A stretch of 16,885 nt of DNA. Origin: JAQVUB01 sp033809415 (lineage in GTDB: Bacteria > Verrucomicrobiota > Lentisphaeria > Oligosphaerales > Oligosphaeraceae). The translations under genes were made by a program, and so were the position numbers. Location of the stretch: positions 1 to 16,885 of the forward strand of contig JAPXLT010000076.1 of NCBI GenBank assembly GCA_033809415.1. Direction: 5' to 3'. Under the pieces are notes generated by a model. It had not been told where the DNA came from, did not search any database, and was given only the letters and a program-made list of their open reading frames with translations. Shown in pieces: positions 14,189 through 16,885 of this stretch (its first letter is position 1; each line of letters opens with the position of its first letter).

Positions 14189-14214
14189 ATTTCAAAGCGC
14201 TAACGCTTTGAAAT
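14189..14214. promoter_or_regulatory. Perfect palindrome at the IS transcription start (operator or 5' stem)
   Basis: ATTTCAAAGCG and CGCTTTGAAAT form an 11-bp perfect inverted repeat around CTAA. It begins directly after the -10 box and ends 3 nt before the ribosome site AAGGAG. It could bind a repressor over the start point, or form an RNA hairpin that limits translation. Confidence 0.7.
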
Positions 14215-14224
14215 GCAAGGAGTT

Positions 14225-14281
14225 ATGGATTACCAGCAAGAAAGGATGGTCCGATGGAAGCCAGGAAGACAAGCGAAGTGA
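14225..14281 (+). CDS. Possible 18-codon leader peptide of the IS
   Basis: The ATG at 14225 is preceded by an ideal AAGGAG at 14217-14222. It opens an 18-codon frame (MDYQQERMVRWKPGRQAK) that ends in TGA inside the next gene. It overlaps the DUF6788-like ORF by 28 nt in another frame, so the two starts would be coupled or would compete. Only the ribosome site and position support it. Confidence 0.35.
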   Translation: MDYQQERMVRWKPGRQAK

Positions 14282-14679
14282 GAGGCGGGGGGCATCTGCA
14301 GGATTCCCCCAGGCGATTACTGAAGTCGATTGAGAAAAGAGTGGCGGAGCTTTCGCAGCTCGGGCCTGAGATCATCGGTTCGCTGTGCAGCCGTCCCGGG
14401 AAGTGCAAAAACCCGGACTGCGATTGCCACAAGGGTGTGCCCATGCATCTTTCCTGGCAGCTGACCAGTACCGAAAAAGGCCGCACGAAGACGGTGTATG
14501 TTCCGTTGGCCGTCCTGGATCAGGTTCAGGAATGGGCGAAAAACCACAAGCTGGGGCGCAAACTTCGCAAGGAGGTTTCGGACTTGTGCGAACGATATCT
14601 CCGGACGGTCGTTCCCCGGGAACGCGCGGTCAGGCGCCGGAATGCATCAGAGAAGCCCTTGACGGAAGGAGAGGAATAA
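14254..14679 (+). CDS. IS accessory ORF, DUF6788-like protein
   Basis: This 141-residue protein is the first full gene of the IS. A cysteine-rich stretch CSRPGKCKNPDCDCHKG (about residues 46-62) is followed by a short beta segment (KGRTKTVYVPLAVLDQVQEW) and a basic helical C-terminus. This matches my memory of small DUF6788-type proteins that accompany some transposases; their function is not established. The Cys pattern suggests metal or nucleic acid binding. AAAGGA at 14241-14246 gives 7-nt spacing to the ATG at 14254. Its TAA overlaps the transposase start in TAATG, so the two are translationally coupled. Confidence 0.75.
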   Translation: MEARKTSEVRGGGHLQDSPRRLLKSIEKRVAELSQLGPEIIGSLCSRPGKCKNPDCDCHKGVPMHLSWQLTSTEKGRTKTVYVPLAVLDQVQEWAKNHKLGRKLRKEVSDLCERYLRTVVPRERAVRRRNASEKPLTEGEE

Positions 14680-16442
14680 TGGAAGACACTCAAACACAGG
14701 ACAGGCAGCCGGAGTCCGTGGAACCAGCAGCGGAGAGAGCCAAACGAGGCAGGGGGCGTCCGAGGGGACGCGGGAAGCAAAAGGAGGCAAAGCCAAAAGG
14801 CAAGCCCGGGCGCCCCCGCGGTTCCCGGCAGTTCAATCCCATGCCTGACTTTTTCAATGCGGTTCTTTCATTTCTGCTCAGCCGGGCTTTTCAGTCTCTC
14901 TGCAATCTGGCTAATATCCCCGATCATCGCAAGGATCCGAAACAGTGCACGTTTCCCATCTTTCAGATTCGCATCTGTGAGCTTCTATGGATGCTCTCGG
15001 GAGGAAAAAGCGGCCTGTTCTATGACGACTTTCTCCTCGAGCCGCAGACGGCGGAAGCCGTCGGAGAGTTCTGCCGGCGTTTCAATCAGCCGTATGCGCA
15101 GAATTCGGATGGAACGGTCCGCATGCCGACGGTCGATACGCTGAAGGACGATATGGAGACTATGCCGCCTGGGGAATTAGAGAGGGTGTGGCATATTCTG
15201 GTACAGGAGTTGGATGCCATCAACCTGTTCCGCGGCACAAGATATGAAAACATGCCGATTTTCGCCATTGACGGAGTCGATGGTTTCCGTACCGCGTGCG
15301 TGGTGCCAAAGCTGCTCCACCGCAAAACGACGGGCAAGGGGGATGAAAAGCGGGAAGAATATTATGCAAAATTTGCGCTTGCCAGCCTGTGCCATCCGAT
15401 CGGCGGCGCCGGATTCCCCGTAGCCGGAATGATGGTCAAAAACAAGGAAGACGGCGGAACGGTCGATGGTCAGGCGACAAAGCAGCAATGCGAATACAAT
15501 GCACTGGAAGAGATGCTGATCAGGGTGACATCCCTGTTTCCCGGACTCCGTTGTCTGGTGTCCCTGGACGGCCTTTACCTGGACGGAAACAATATCAGGC
15601 TATTTGAAAAGCTAAACCAATACTATGGCATGACCTTCAAGGATGACGACCTTGCCAAACTTCACGTGACCGTCGAGAAGGAACTCAAAAAGAGAGGCGG
15701 CCATTACACCACAGAGTACAGATATGACAATACCTGCGAAAAATCCGAGGTGTGGTACTGCAATGACATCAAGCATAATTTCAGCGGTGTGGACACACCG
15801 GAGATGAACTATCTCTATCTCATCGTCACGATCTTTGAGAACGATATCGAAACGAAGACCTTGAAATTCGGCTGGATGACCAATCTCCGCCTGGACGCGG
15901 CGAACTCCTTGCATGTGGGTCACATCCTGCGGCGGCATTGGGGCGTTGAGACCATGAACAATGACCTAAAGCATCTTGGCATGAATCTGACCCACAAATT
16001 CGATTCCAGGGGAAATGGCCCGGAAAACTTTGCGACCATGGGGTTTATCGCGGCACTTCTGCAGTCGGTGCTGCGGGACAGCAACTTCATGGAAAAGGTG
16101 GAGAATCAGCCCGTCACAGTCCCCCCCTGTGGCAAAGCCGCCAAAGCAAAAGACATCGAGGAGAAAAAGGAATCGCAGATCCAGGTCACAGTGCATGAAG
16201 CACCGGAAGGAGAAGAAAATAAGCCGGTTGAGAAGGCGATGGAAAGCCTAAGGCTGTTTCTTGACAGGCGGCGCCGGATCAAGGCCGACATCGCCCGCAT
16301 CAGGATCAAGAGACGCTGGCATACCAGAGAAGGATGGTGTGACTACCTCTGCAGGTCGATGCAGCAGACTTCACCCGAATTCAAACCGCTGAAAATCCCT
16401 GTTTTCACGATGCTCTGGAACTTGACCAACCAGAAAACATAG
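14679..16442 (+). CDS. DDE transposase with N-terminal AT-hooks
   Basis: This 587-residue transposase would cut the IS ends and join them to target DNA. Residues 22-33 and 40-50 are two AT-hook-like motifs (KRGRGRPRGRGK and KGKPGRPRGSR). A helical region (LANIPDHRKDPKQ, near 85) resembles the N-terminal part of ISAs1 transposases. Candidate catalytic residues are D198 (FAIDGVDG), D297 (LVSLDGLYLDG) and E424 (RRHWGVETMNNDLKH). I chose ATG 14679 because it overlaps the upstream stop (TAATG) and has GGAAGGAGAGG just before it. The frame is open to 14385, but that part only reads the previous gene in another frame. The tail (about 520-587) is basic. No frameshift or internal stop is seen. Confidence 0.85.
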   Translation: MEDTQTQDRQPESVEPAAERAKRGRGRPRGRGKQKEAKPKGKPGRPRGSRQFNPMPDFFNAVLSFLLSRAFQSLCNLANIPDHRKDPKQCTFPIFQIRICELLWMLSGGKSGLFYDDFLLEPQTAEAVGEFCRRFNQPYAQNSDGTVRMPTVDTLKDDMETMPPGELERVWHILVQELDAINLFRGTRYENMPIFAIDGVDGFRTACVVPKLLHRKTTGKGDEKREEYYAKFALASLCHPIGGAGFPVAGMMVKNKEDGGTVDGQATKQQCEYNALEEMLIRVTSLFPGLRCLVSLDGLYLDGNNIRLFEKLNQYYGMTFKDDDLAKLHVTVEKELKKRGGHYTTEYRYDNTCEKSEVWYCNDIKHNFSGVDTPEMNYLYLIVTIFENDIETKTLKFGWMTNLRLDAANSLHVGHILRRHWGVETMNNDLKHLGMNLTHKFDSRGNGPENFATMGFIAALLQSVLRDSNFMEKVENQPVTVPPCGKAAKAKDIEEKKESQIQVTVHEAPEGEENKPVEKAMESLRLFLDRRRRIKADIARIRIKRRWHTREGWCDYLCRSMQQTSPEFKPLKIPVFTMLWNLTNQKT

Positions 16443-16514
16443 TTTGACTGGATAGCCGGAAGAAATCCCGGACTCGTTTCATAGAAAGGCAGGTCGCAAC
16501 TCTCCTGAAAACCG

Positions 16515-16564
16515 CCGGTTTCCCAGTGGGCGCTCCGTCACGCCCTAAAAGGGGGTAAAACCGG
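16515..16564 (+). other. Nested hairpin in the IS non-coding tail
   Basis: CCGGTTT (16515-16521) pairs with AAACCGG (16558-16564), and GGGCG (16528-16532) pairs with CGCCC (16541-16545) inside it. CCC/GGG pairs can join them. No T-tract follows. It lies 73 nt after the transposase stop and may stabilise or end the transcript. Confidence 0.45.
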
Positions 16565-16687
16565 GAAAAACAACCGGTCGATGGCGATGAAAGGAGTCTT
16601 GGAGGCGAATAGGCATCGTCGAGGTGGCTCAGGAGGCCAGGTTTTCGATGCAAAGGGTCGAGTCTGACTCCTCCTGAATCAGATGGA

Positions 16688-16724
16688 GGGGGGGAGGGAG
16701 TCCCGGGTTGGGATTTCGGGGGGG
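16688..16724 (+). other. G-run cluster next to the IS right end (possible G-quadruplex)
   Basis: Five runs of three or more Gs (16688-16694, 16696-16698, 16705-16707, 16710-16712, 16718-16724) fall within 37 bp and touch the right inverted repeat. Four such runs within short loops can form a quadruplex. Confidence 0.5.
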
Positions 16725-16740
16725 ATTTTCCTAACTGTTG
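16724..16740 (-). repeat. IS right terminal inverted repeat
   Basis: Read inward on the minus strand, this is CAACAGTTAGGAAAATC. It agrees with the left end at 13 of 17 positions. Confidence 0.75.
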
Positions 16741-16749
16741 GCATTTTAT
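16741..16749. repeat. Target-site duplication, right copy
   Basis: GCATTTTAT directly follows the right inverted end and is identical to 13966-13974. Confidence 0.8.
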
Positions 16750-16885
16750 CAGCCAAAAAAACGAAAAAACATCATTTTTCGATTTGCAAAAAGAATAACA
16801 GAGATTATGGTAACATTATCTGATGAAGCGGAGGCAAGCTCTGCGGGAGCGCACCTTGCCAAGGAATAGTCAGGCGCCTAAACCG
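16750..16885. other. Flanking DNA to window end, partly structured
   Basis: This continues the pre-insertion sequence beyond the IS. The first part is AT-rich. From 16832 the bases are GC-rich and can fold into a two-part stem (GGCAAG with CTTGCC, GCTC with GAGC inside). I could not match it to a known RNA, and the window cuts it off. Confidence 0.3.

Larger units (their letters stand above)
13975..16740 (+). mobile_element. Complete 2766-bp two-gene insertion sequence (IS4/ISAs1-like DDE)
   Basis: Boundaries come from imperfect 17-bp inverted ends. The left end CAATAATTGGGAAAACC and the right end, read inward, CAACAGTTAGGAAAATC agree at 13 of 17 positions, and every mismatch is a transition. 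A 9-bp duplication (GCATTTTAT) flanks both. Inside are a terminator against incoming transcription, a consensus-like promoter, a perfect palindrome, a DUF6788-like ORF, a DDE transposase and a 298-bp non-coding, G-rich tail. The 8-10 bp duplication and the W-x-x-E motif fit ISAs1/IS4-type elements, but family assignment is tentative. Both ORFs are intact, so it may be active. Confidence 0.85.

Noticed and set aside
14106..14333. 75-codon frame across the IS promoter
   Set aside because: It would start upstream of the promoter and read through the palindrome and leader; no ribosome site.
14385..14678. N-terminal extension of the transposase by 98 codons
   Set aside because: It overlaps the DUF6788-like gene in another frame. 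The TAATG junction with a strong ribosome site marks the real start at 14679.
16875..16885. Second copy of the GCCTAAAC terminator motif at the window end
   Set aside because: The match is only 8 bp and the window ends immediately, so chance cannot be excluded.

Overview
The window looks like chromosomal DNA from a PVC-group bacterium, most likely Lentisphaerota (Victivallis-like). This is inferred from three things. There is a short pseudopilin with the LIELLVVIAIIAILA N-terminus and a C-terminal LFLDGHV motif, placed directly upstream of a giant secreted glycoside hydrolase. The intergenic regions are full of CACGAA-rich, GTCCA-rich and GATCCG-rich repeats. The polyamine genes are of the carboxynorspermidine type. 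No rRNA or other phylogenetic marker is present.

Layout from the left. Positions 1-239 are repeat DNA ending exactly at the start of nspC (carboxynorspermidine decarboxylase). nspC is followed 17 nt later by an N-carbamoylputrescine amidase gene, so this is a polyamine (putrescine to spermidine) operon. A 418-bp composite repeat separates it from an alpha/beta hydrolase gene, whose stop codon lies in another copy of the repeat end. A minus-strand AraC-family regulator (3876-4757) is divergent from a two-gene operon made of the pseudopilin-like protein and a 1511-residue secreted GH42-like multidomain protein. A third composite repeat follows, then a 656-residue intracellular GH-A-type hydrolase and a class II (fuculose/rhamnulose-phosphate type) aldolase with a strong terminator. 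The middle of the window therefore reads as a carbohydrate-use region: regulator, secreted hydrolase, cytoplasmic hydrolase and sugar-phosphate aldolase.

The right-hand part (13535 to the end) is accessory DNA. A 17-nt block matching the 3' end of a tRNA-Ser gene sits beside the terminator and may be an old integration site. Then comes a complete insertion sequence, 13975-16740. I could delimit it from a 9-bp target duplication and 17-bp imperfect inverted ends. It carries its own incoming terminator, promoter, perfect palindrome, a small DUF6788-like ORF and a DDE transposase with two AT-hooks.

The most unusual signal is the modular intergenic repeat family. Four copies or part-copies share TTTTTAACCACGAA-type inverted ends and a conserved core. 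The ends are fused to coding sequences: they supply two stop codons and run into one start codon. Two copies carry exactly six GATC sites spaced 9 bp apart.
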